Assembly (NCBI GenBank): GCA_031081715.1
Contig: JAVHMA010000011.1
Span: forward strand, 18,633-82,632
Length of the DNA stretch: 64,000 nt
Origin: Armatimonadota bacterium
GTDB taxonomy: Bacteria; Sysuimicrobiota; Sysuimicrobiia; Sysuimicrobiales; Humicultoraceae
Reading direction: 5' to 3'
The translations under genes and the position numbers were made by a program. The first letter of the stretch is position 1; every line of letters starts with the position of its first letter. The notes below the pieces were generated by a model that saw only the letters and a list, made by a program, of their open reading frames with translations, searched no databases and was not told where the DNA came from. Below, in pieces: positions 17,735 to 24,306 of this stretch.

Positions 17735-18748
17735 CTACCGGATCGGCGTCACGTCCTTGGTGACCTTGATCCGTCCTGCCACCAGGTCGCCCACGATCCG
17801 CCGCATCGAGGCGCTTACTGGCTCGGGGACGTTGCGCAGCGGGAACTGCAGGGCGACGCCCGTGTCGAAGCCGAGCGGGTAGTAGCCGGCGGTCTCCCCC
17901 CGGCCGATCCGCCGGACGATCGTGCGCATCGGGCCGGCGAAGTCGTAGAGCACAGACGTGACGTAGTGCTGCGGGGCGAACGAGAGCTTGTCCGTGTACT
18001 TGGCCGTCACCCACACCCGCCGGGGCGTCGCCTTCACCGCCTCGAACACGCCCAGCATGCCCAGGTTGAGCGAGCCCATGATCACGTCGTGGCCCTCCGC
18101 GATCAGCGCGTCGGTCACCTGGCGAGCGCGCGCCGGGTCGTTGAAGTCACCGACCCACACCATCTTCAGCTCCACCCGCCGCTGCTGGGCCGCCAGCGCC
18201 TGGCGGATGGCGTGCACCTCCGAGTAGGAGAACGGTAGCGTCAGCCCACCGACATAGGCGATCTTGCCACTCTGCGTGAGCATGGCCGCGAGCGCGCCGA
18301 TGGGGTAGAACCCCACGTGGAAGTTGCGGTCGATCACCCACAGGTTGGTCGGACGGGTCTGCAGCGGCGCGTCGGCCTCGCCGATGAAGACCACGTGGCG
18401 GAACTCGCCCGCCAGCTTCTCGGTCTGCGAGATGAACTGGCCACCGTGGGTCCAGATGATGTTGTAACGGAGGTCGATGTACTCGCGCATCACGCGCTCG
18501 ACGTCGGGAACCGGCACGCTCTCGGAGTAGGCGGTCTCCACGCCGAGCTCGGTCTGCACCGACCGGAGCGCGACGAATCCGAGCGCGTTGTAGTCGGCGT
18601 CGGTGACGACGCCGGGCAGGACCGTGGCCAGCCGGAGTCGCTGCGCCGGGGCGGCCTGCAGCCCCGGGGTGGCGGGGAGGACGACGGTCGAGAGCGCGAC
18701 CGCCGCCAGCACGAGCAACGCCATCACGCCTGTGCGGCGAACCTGCAT
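17735..18748 (-). CDS. BMP-family substrate-binding protein of the ABC importer
   Basis: This is a 337-residue secreted protein from ATG 18748 with a strong CAGGGAGGG ribosome site. A signal peptide (residues 1-33, ending LQAAPA) precedes a mature domain with VADY-like DADYNALGF, NIIWTHGGQFISQT, RNFHVGFYPIGALAAML and KIAYVGGLTLPFSYSEVHA, the PnrA/Med-type BMP fold. There is no lipobox Cys, so it may stay soluble or be anchored otherwise. As first gene of the four-gene importer it decides specificity; nucleosides or purine-like ligands are likely, though this member has an ASP-rich start unlike the classical nucleoside receptors. Confidence 0.85.
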   Translation of the reverse strand: MQVRRTGVMALLVLAAVALSTVVLPATPGLQAAPAQRLRLATVLPGVVTDADYNALGFVALRSVQTELGVETAYSESVPVPDVERVMREYIDLRYNIIWTHGGQFISQTEKLAGEFRHVVFIGEADAPLQTRPTNLWVIDRNFHVGFYPIGALAAMLTQSGKIAYVGGLTLPFSYSEVHAIRQALAAQQRRVELKMVWVGDFNDPARARQVTDALIAEGHDVIMGSLNLGMLGVFEAVKATPRRVWVTAKYTDKLSFAPQHYVTSVLYDFAGPMRTIVRRIGRGETAGYYPLGFDTGVALQFPLRNVPEPVSASMRRIVGDLVAGRIKVTKDVTPIR

Positions 18749-19005
18749 GGAGCACCCTCCCTGCGCGATCGGTGTGATGGGTTTCGGCAGCCCTTTCGGC
18801 GGTGCGGCCGGGTCCCCCTGCGGCCAATGGTGGCCGACGAACCTATGGAGCGTCCGCCCGTTCGGCGCCGGCCTGCGGGGCGTCAGGACGGGAAGTCGCC
18901 GGGGACCGTGATCACGCCGAGGCCCTCGCATCCCAGACTCCTTACTACTCTGATTCCTTACCCTCTGCCGCGTAATGCGGATCGGCGTCAAGCCGGGCGG
19001 GCACG
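18749..19005 (-). promoter_or_regulatory. Leader region of the BMP importer operon
   Basis: This 257-base untranslated region between the M48 gene stop and the importer start contains an inverted repeat CGGCCA-CCAT-TGGCCG (18821-18836) about 75 nt before the start codon. It could be an operator or an RNA hairpin. I compared it by eye with purine, TPP, cobalamin and guanidine riboswitch cores and found no match. Confidence 0.3.
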
Positions 19006-20529
19006 TCAATCGGGCTTTCTGATGCGGGACGGCGGCACCCATTCGTCCCAGGAGCGGCCGAAGCCCTCGTAGTGTACGAGGACGCGGCCGTCCGCGACGT
19101 CGAGGATCGTCGCCTTCCACCACTTCCCCCGCCACTCCACCTCGACGCGATCGCCTCGCTGCCATGCCGGGATCGCGGCGGTCGCCGGCTGCCGGCGCAG
19201 GTGGGCGGCGATCGTGCCGTCGGCCACGACGCCCGCGAGGCCCAGCACACCGACCGCGACCGCTGCGGCGACGCAGGCCCCGGCCAGGCTCGGACGCGTC
19301 GCGACGTCGGCGGGCAGCCACACGCGCTGCCAGTGCGGCGCGAGGCGGGGCCACAGGAGCAGGAACGCGGCCATCGGAAGCCAGACCCGGCCGATTGCGG
19401 CGACGTAGCCGCGGACGTTTCCCTGCAGCCAGGTCCCCAGGTCTATGGCGCCTCCAAGAAGGGGAAACGCCGCCAGGGCCCAGCAGACGAGTAACGCGAG
19501 CCGGACGACGTACGCCACGGGCAGCAGCAGGAGCAGCAGCAGCGCGCCACGGCCCCTCGCCGCGAGCGCCGCCGCAAAGCGCCGCAGCCGGATCGGCGGG
19601 TGCGACATGCGGGAGAGCAGCCACTGGCGGGTCGAGCCAGCGGCTGGGAGGGCTGCGAGGGCGCGGTCGAGATCGGCCGCCCCGCCGGCGTCTGCGGCGT
19701 AGCGGTCCGCGTTCAACTCTGCGCTCCAGATGGCGGCCAGCGGGAGGACGATGACGCTCGCCGTCCAGAGCATGAGCGCCGCGCCAATCAGCATGACGGC
19801 CGGGAGCGTTGTGCCGACGACCTGCCGGGTGAGGTGGATGCCGATCTCGAACGGCGAGAACGGAACCCCGGCGGCGTTCAGCGCCAGGAGACTCCGCACC
19901 GCCGTGACCCGGTCGATCAGGCCGACGACGACCAGCGGGATCACCACCAGGGCCAGGTAGAGGACGAGCCAGCGCGCTGTCAGCGTGCCAAGCAGGTTGC
20001 CCGCGCCGACCGCCAGGACGTCGCCGTGCCGGTAGTGCGCGATTTCGTGGAGCAGGACGGCTCGCGCCGCAGCCGGGTCGGTCCCCCAGAGCGTGACGAT
20101 CCCACCGAAGATCGCCAGCGCCGCCTTCCGGTAAGTCAGCGGGTAGACGAACGCCAGCTGATCGGTCCGGAGTAGGTTGGCGCGCACGCGCAGCCCCGGC
20201 GCGTGCCGCGCGACGAAGGTCTGAATCTCCAGGACCGTCGGAAGCGGGGCGGGGTCGGTCAGACCGAACCGACGCTCGAGCCAGACGGCGCGCAGCCGCG
20301 GGACGAAGACCGCCGCGACCCCCAGGAGGACGGCGAGAAGCGGCACCCCCTCCAGGACGGCCGCGGCGTTGATCAGCGAGTCCGGCCGGCCGAGCCCGAA
20401 TCCGGCGGCGCGCGCGACGATCGGCCGCCAGAGGGCCATTTGCTGCGGCAGCGTCACCAGGTAGATGACCAGCCAGAACCAGATCCATGGCGGGAAGGGT
20501 TCGGGGGGCCGGTCAGGATCGCGCGCCAT
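19006..20529 (-). CDS. Membrane M48-family zinc metallopeptidase with C-terminal Tudor-knot-like domain
   Basis: This is a 507-residue protein. Membrane helices at about 13-35 and 60-80 precede the HExxH zinc motif LLHEIAHYRHGD (H161-H165), and the third ligand is in WSAELNADRYAAD (E270), as in HtpX/Ste24-type M48 enzymes. Further helices follow at about 185-205, 245-265, 325-350 and 415-440. The last 50 residues, RGDRVEVEWRGKWWKATI and VHYEGFGRSWDEWVPPSRI, match a Tudor-knot/chromo-barrel pattern (aromatic cage residues W, Y, W, W), rare in bacterial proteases. The start ATG overlaps the upstream stop (TGATG). Likely membrane-protein quality control; the added domain suggests a specific partner or substrate. 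Confidence 0.8.
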   Translation of the reverse strand: MARDPDRPPEPFPPWIWFWLVIYLVTLPQQMALWRPIVARAAGFGLGRPDSLINAAAVLEGVPLLAVLLGVAAVFVPRLRAVWLERRFGLTDPAPLPTVLEIQTFVARHAPGLRVRANLLRTDQLAFVYPLTYRKAALAIFGGIVTLWGTDPAAARAVLLHEIAHYRHGDVLAVGAGNLLGTLTARWLVLYLALVVIPLVVVGLIDRVTAVRSLLALNAAGVPFSPFEIGIHLTRQVVGTTLPAVMLIGAALMLWTASVIVLPLAAIWSAELNADRYAADAGGAADLDRALAALPAAGSTRQWLLSRMSHPPIRLRRFAAALAARGRGALLLLLLLPVAYVVRLALLVCWALAAFPLLGGAIDLGTWLQGNVRGYVAAIGRVWLPMAAFLLLWPRLAPHWQRVWLPADVATRPSLAGACVAAAVAVGVLGLAGVVADGTIAAHLRRQPATAAIPAWQRGDRVEVEWRGKWWKATILDVADGRVLVHYEGFGRSWDEWVPPSRIRKPD

Positions 20530-21059
20530 CACCGCACCGCGGCCACGTGCTGCACGAACCGCGCTGCCTCCGCCGGTTCCTCCAGCATGGCCCGCAGCAC
20601 GCGATAGGCGATGACTTCCGACTGTTCCCGCGAGAGGTTCGCGGCCTGCAGCTCCCGAGTCAAGGTGTCCATGAAGTCCTTGACGGGTGCGAGCGGACTC
20701 GCCGGGGCGGCCTTACCGCTGCTGCTCTTGCTACCCTTGGACGCCAGGCTGTCGCGGATGCCGAGCAGATCGCGGATGACCCGCACCGCGCGTTCGGCGT
20801 ACCCCGAGCTCAGGACCACGAGCAGCCCAGGGGCGTAGTCCTGCACCGCCTGGAGGACCAGCGGTGTCAACGCCGGCACGCCCGCAGGGCCGAACGCGCC
20901 GGGCGGTCCGCCCGGGGCCCGCCGAAAGAGGTCCGCCCGCCGCGATCCGCCGGCGACGAACGCATGCGCGTACATTGCCGCCAGCTCGGCCTCGCCAGGC
21001 GCGACCTCGAGGGCGATCTTCTCGGCCCACAGCTCGACGATCTGGACGTCGAACGTCAC
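20529..21059 (-). CDS. Unknown protein translationally coupled to the M48 peptidase
   Basis: This is a 176-residue soluble protein with a GTG start and GGAG about ten bases upstream. It is rich in helices: EAELAAMYAHAFVAGG, LVLQAVQDYAPGLLVVLSSGYAERAVRVIRDLL and a final helix pair REQSEVIAYRVLRAMLEEPAEAARFVQHV. There is a Ser/Lys linker SKGSKSSSGKAAPAS in the middle. No signal peptide or known motif is seen. Its stop overlaps the start of the peptidase gene by one base, so the two are probably made together and may interact. Confidence 0.6.
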   Translation of the reverse strand: MTFDVQIVELWAEKIALEVAPGEAELAAMYAHAFVAGGSRRADLFRRAPGGPPGAFGPAGVPALTPLVLQAVQDYAPGLLVVLSSGYAERAVRVIRDLLGIRDSLASKGSKSSSGKAAPASPLAPVKDFMDTLTRELQAANLSREQSEVIAYRVLRAMLEEPAEAARFVQHVAAVR

Positions 21060-21324
21060 TGCGCCATCTCCGTCTGCCCGGGGTGATCGAGCGTGACGTC
21101 TCTTGCGAGACTGTCAAGGTCTTGGAAAGGCGGGGCGGGATTCCCTGCTCGGCGGGGCGGTCGCGCGCGGTAGCGCAGGTGTCCGCTGCGAGAACCTGGA
21201 TCGTGATGTGGGCCTGGCGACGTCAGCAGAGACGCCTCGACGGCCTCGCGGAGGGGGTGAGCGTCGGCTTTTTCGCCCGGTTTGGGAAGGACCTCAACGC
21301 CTGAAACGCAGTCCTGGTGGCAGT
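21060..21324. other. Spacer between the tRNA-Arg(GCG) gene and the downstream minus-strand operon
   Basis: It contains TTGACA on the minus strand (21112-21117) followed by a perfect small hairpin GTCTC-GCAA-GAGAC with a GNRA loop (21098-21111). The hexamer could be a -35 for the coupled unknown/M48 operon, but no good -10 lies 16-19 nt on. No coding frame with a recognisable product is present. Confidence 0.3.
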
Positions 21325-21400
21325 TGGCGCGCCCGGCGGGACTTGAACCCACGACCTTTGGCTCCGCAGGCCAACGCTCTATCCGCTGAGCTACGGGCGC
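21325..21400 (-). tRNA. tRNA-Arg(GCG), CCA encoded
   Basis: On the minus strand from 21400, the acceptor GCGCCCG pairs with CGGGCGC. The D arm is GCTC-AGCGGATA-GAGC. The anticodon arm is TTGGC-CTGCGGA-GCCAA, with anticodon GCG reading CGC. The T arm is GTGGG-TTCAAGT-CCCGC, followed by discriminator G and genomic CCA. All stems pair perfectly. Most bacteria read CGC with an inosine-modified ACG anticodon, so the GCG anticodon is noteworthy. Confidence 0.93.
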
Positions 21401-21440
21401 GCGGCAAACGCGGCCACCTGCGGAACCGGTGGCCCCCCGT

Positions 21441-21446
21441 ATTCTA
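21441..21446 (-). promoter_or_regulatory. Putative -10 element of the tRNA-Arg(GCG) gene
   Basis: The minus strand reads TAGAAT about 40 nt upstream of the mature tRNA 5' end, the same hexamer as before tRNA-Arg(CCT). No clear -35 is visible. Confidence 0.4.
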
Positions 21447-21467
21447 CCAGGGTGCTGGTCGGCCTGC

Positions 21468-21629
21468 CTACCCTGCCTTCGGCCGCTCGCGCGACCGGCA
21501 CACCCCGACCAACGCGCCCATGAGCACCGGGGCGAGCAGGTGGTACCCGGTGTTGATCGCGTGGAGTTGCAACGGCCGACCCTCGAACAGGTAGTTCGCG
21601 CCCTGCGCGGTAGCGACGAACCCAATCAA
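21468..21629 (-). CDS. Possible small membrane protein between two tRNA genes
   Basis: A frame of 53 codons from a TTG at 21629 to TAG at 21468 reads LIGFVATAQGANYLFEG, then LHAINTGYHLLAPVLMGALVGVC and a charged end RSRERPKAG. Two hydrophobic stretches with a polar hairpin look like a real membrane protein rather than chance in GC-rich DNA. The hydrophobic frame continues upstream (SSIGLLA) to the 3' end of tRNA-Ser without a start codon. It may therefore be a gene remnant whose 5' part was lost at the tRNA, or a short gene with a non-standard start. Confidence 0.35.
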   Translation of the reverse strand: MIGFVATAQGANYLFEGRPLQLHAINTGYHLLAPVLMGALVGVCRSRERPKAG

Positions 21630-21652
21630 GGCCAGCAGCCCGATCGAGGAAG

Positions 21653-21747
21653 TGGCGGAGGAGGCGGGATTTGAACCCGCGAGACGGGCTCATCACCCGT
21701 CCACCCGCTTAGCAGGCGGGCCGGTTACCGGGCTACCGTACTCCTCC
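21653..21747 (-). tRNA. tRNA-Ser(GCT), CCA encoded
   Basis: On the minus strand from 21747, the acceptor GGAGGAG pairs with CTCCTCC. The anticodon arm is CCCGC-CTGCTAA-GCGGG, with anticodon GCT reading AGC/AGT. A long class II variable arm (GACGGG-TGATGAG-CCCGTC) is present, and the T arm is GCGGG-TTCAAAT-CCCGC. The discriminator G is followed by CCA. TATGCT about 25 nt upstream is a possible -10. Confidence 0.95.
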
Positions 21748-21859
21748 GGGAACCTCCTGAACCGTAGCATACCGCGGCGGCGGCGGCAACCGACCGGCGT
21801 CGTCTCCCGCGCCTGCCCCGCGTCGCACCCGCTCCGCGTCGCACCCGCCCGCGCCGCGA

Positions 21860-23206
21860 CTACCCCAGCCGCTCCAGGATCAGCGCGATGTGCTTGATCC
21901 CCTGGATGTAGTCCGCCAGCCGCACGTTCTCGTCGGGCCCGTGGGCGTTGCCCCGCGCGTGCCCCACGCCGGTGCCGACCGCGGGCATGCGCGACGGCCC
22001 GCACACCACCGCCATGGGGCCGGTCCCGGCCATGGTCGGCAGGATGAGCGGTGGGGTGTCGTAGACCTCCTCGGCGGTCTCGGCTACGACCTCGACGATG
22101 GGCGCGTCGTAGGGCGTCTTGTACGGCTCCGCGCCGTGCGCTTCGACCGCGACATCGCCGTAGGCCGCTGCCCGCAGGTGCTCGCGCAGCTGGGCCAGGA
22201 CTTCGTCCGGCCGCTGGTCGGGCACGAGCCGGAAGTCCACTTTCGCAGCGGCCCGGCGCGGGAGCACGGTCTTCGAGCCCGGGCCCTGATAGCCGGTGGC
22301 AATCCCGCAGATGTTGCAGGTGGGCTCGAAGAACAGCCGCCGCACCAGCGCCACGCCGGTGAGGTCGCGGACGAACATGGGGATGCCGAGCTCGTGGCGG
22401 ATCGCCGCGTCGTCGCGGCCAGCGGCGATGCGCTCGAGCTGCGCCATCTCCGCCGGGGTGGGCGCGAGCACGCGGTCGTAGAACCCGGGGATGCGCACGC
22501 GCTCGTCGGGCCCTTTCAGCGTGGCCAGCGCCCAGACCAGCCGCCAGGCCGGGCTCGGGACGATCGCCGCGGTGGCCGAGTGCAGGTCGCGGCGGGCGCC
22601 CTGCGCCGACAGATGAGCGTAGAGCATGCCTTTGACGCCCAGGTAGATGTTGAGGACGTCGCGGTGGTCCTTGGCGCCCGACTCCCACAGGCAGGCGTCG
22701 GCGGAGGCGAGTTCGGGCCGCCGGCGCAGCGTCTCTGCCAGGTGCGGGCTGCCGATCTCCTCTTCACCTTCGATCAGGAACTTCACGGTCACGGGCACGC
22801 GGCCGCGCACCCGCAGCAACGCCTCCACCGCGGCGACGCGCGCCATAATGTTGCCCTTGGTGTCCTGCGCGCCGCGCGCGTAGAGCGCGCCGCCGCGGAT
22901 GTTGGCCGCGAAGGGGTCGGAGGTCCACTCGTCGGTCGGGTCGGTGGGCTGCACGTCGTAGTGGTCGTAGACGAGCAGGCTGCGCGGGCCGTCGCCGATC
23001 TCGGCCACGACCAGGGGCGGGCCGCCGGCCGTGGGCTCGAGCCGGGCCGGGATGCCCTTCGCCTGCATCTGGGCGACGAGCAGGTCGGCGCACGCTTCGA
23101 GGCCCTCGCCCCGCGCGGAGATCGAGGGCTGCCGGCAGAGGCGCTGGAGGTCGCGCACAAACGCATCCGCGTTGGCGTCGATGAACCGGAACAGGTCGCT
23201 GCTCAT
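21860..23206 (-). CDS. M20-family dipeptidase
   Basis: This is a 448-residue cytoplasmic enzyme from ATG 23206. Metal-binding blocks are in order: VYDHYDVQP (His, Asp), ARGAQDTKGN (bridging Asp), EGEEEIGSPHL (catalytic Glu and ligand) and, near the end, GNAHGPDENV (His). The lid domain carries HSATAAIVPSPAWRL. Length and blocks fit the CNDP/DUG1-like dipeptidases of the M20 family. It overlaps the upstream DUF309 gene by four bases (ATGA), suggesting coupled translation. With several peptide importers nearby it fits amino-acid scavenging. Confidence 0.86.
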   Translation of the reverse strand: MSSDLFRFIDANADAFVRDLQRLCRQPSISARGEGLEACADLLVAQMQAKGIPARLEPTAGGPPLVVAEIGDGPRSLLVYDHYDVQPTDPTDEWTSDPFAANIRGGALYARGAQDTKGNIMARVAAVEALLRVRGRVPVTVKFLIEGEEEIGSPHLAETLRRRPELASADACLWESGAKDHRDVLNIYLGVKGMLYAHLSAQGARRDLHSATAAIVPSPAWRLVWALATLKGPDERVRIPGFYDRVLAPTPAEMAQLERIAAGRDDAAIRHELGIPMFVRDLTGVALVRRLFFEPTCNICGIATGYQGPGSKTVLPRRAAAKVDFRLVPDQRPDEVLAQLREHLRAAAYGDVAVEAHGAEPYKTPYDAPIVEVVAETAEEVYDTPPLILPTMAGTGPMAVVCGPSRMPAVGTGVGHARGNAHGPDENVRLADYIQGIKHIALILERLG

Positions 23207-23946
23207 CGGGGGTAGCCGAGCGGCAGGCGCGGGATGTCCGCCGGGCGCAGCGGGCCGGCGGCGATACCAGAGGCGGCCCGCGCCCTCCACGGCGTCAGTC
23301 GCCGCAGCCACCGGTCCACCAGCACGCCGCGGTAGACGGGCCGGTAGCCGTCCAGCCGCGCGAAGCCGCCGGCGAGCTTCGAGCGCACCCCGTGGGCGTT
23401 TCCTTTCTCGTAGTGGTAGAAGGCGGCGGCCACCAGGATAATCCCCTGGTAGAATGGCCGATCGCGCGCCGCGGCCCGCCGCCAGATGCCTTCCAGGTAC
23501 TCGTGGCACTCGAAGAACAGGCCCGCGTCGAACAGGGCTGCGGCTCGGGCCATGTGCACGGGAACCCCCCTCGGCGCCGGCCGCCTGAGCCAGCGCAGCG
23601 CCGCCGTCAGGCGGTGTGCGTGCCGACGCAGGTATGGGAAGTGGTCACGGTAGGGCTCCGGGAGGCGCACCACCGGGCCGTCGCGCTCGAGCAGGCCGCG
23701 CGCGAGCAGCCAGCGGGGAAGGGAGGTGCCGCCACCCGCCCGCCGCGCCCGGGTGGCGACCGTGCGCAGCGGCACGTCGAGCCCTGCCTCCGGCCGGGCG
23801 CTCGTGCCGGCCTCCGGGGTTGTCTCCCCCTCATGGGCCGCGAGCTCGCAGTAGGCGCGCAGCCAGACCGCCGCCCGGCGCGCGGGAGGCGCACCGAGCG
23901 CGCGCAGCGCCAGCTCGCTCAGCGTGTGTTTGAGCCGGACGTACAC
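23203..23946 (-). CDS. DUF309-domain protein
   Basis: This is a 247-residue protein. The DUF309 core is at about residues 130-200: AALFDAGLFFECHEYLEGIWR, FYQGIILVAAAFYHYEKGNAHGV and the Gly that closes the helical repeat. The first 125 residues (RTVATRARRAGGGTSLPRWLLARGLLERDGPVVRLPEPY) look like an extra winged-helix-like piece that is not usual for this short family. DUF309 proteins are all-helical and of unknown role. It is in an apparent operon with the dipeptidase (4-nt overlap) and the DUF1844 gene (3 nt gap). Confidence 0.78.
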   Translation of the reverse strand: MYVRLKHTLSELALRALGAPPARRAAVWLRAYCELAAHEGETTPEAGTSARPEAGLDVPLRTVATRARRAGGGTSLPRWLLARGLLERDGPVVRLPEPYRDHFPYLRRHAHRLTAALRWLRRPAPRGVPVHMARAAALFDAGLFFECHEYLEGIWRRAAARDRPFYQGIILVAAAFYHYEKGNAHGVRSKLAGGFARLDGYRPVYRGVLVDRWLRRLTPWRARAASGIAAGPLRPADIPRLPLGYPR

Positions 23947-23949
23947 CGG

Positions 23950-24306
23950 TTATCCCGGCCGGCTCTTCTGCTCGACGAAGTTCAAGCGCAGGTCGGCGAG
24001 CACGCGCTCGAGCTCGCGACGCTCCGCGTCACCGACGCGCGGCCGCAATACGTCGGCGAGCGCGCCGGCCGCGTCGATGGCGAGCTGCGCGTGGTCGAGG
24101 TTCCGCTCCACTCTGCCGGTGACCGGGTCGGCGATCAGGCCCATCGCCGCCCAGGCGCGGGCGGCGAGCAGGCTGAAGCAGGTCGCCACCAGTGCCGGCA
24201 CATCGGGCGGGGCCGTCGCCTCGGGCTGCCCGCCCACTTCGGACCGTTCGGCCGCTTCCGGCGCCTCAGCGCCCCGCGACTCCGGTGCCGCCGGGTTCTC
24301 CTGCAT
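23950..24306 (-). CDS. DUF1844-domain protein
   Basis: This is a 118-residue protein. An acidic, Pro/Glu-rich N-terminus (about 35 residues) is followed by the helical DUF1844 core, recognisable in WAAMGLIADPVTGRVERNL, the helix DHAQLAIDAAGALADVL and a final LADLRLNFVEQ. Family members are small cytoplasmic helical proteins of unknown function. Its start overlaps the TRAP permease gene by 41 nt on the same strand. Confidence 0.78.
   Translation of the reverse strand: MQENPAAPESRGAEAPEAAERSEVGGQPEATAPPDVPALVATCFSLLAARAWAAMGLIADPVTGRVERNLDHAQLAIDAAGALADVLRPRVGDAERRELERVLADLRLNFVEQKSRPG

Noticed and set aside
21060..21324. Possible small SRP RNA or other structured RNA
   Set aside because: The conserved GGAAG/AGCAG tip of SRP RNA is missing. 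Only a tiny GNRA hairpin is seen.
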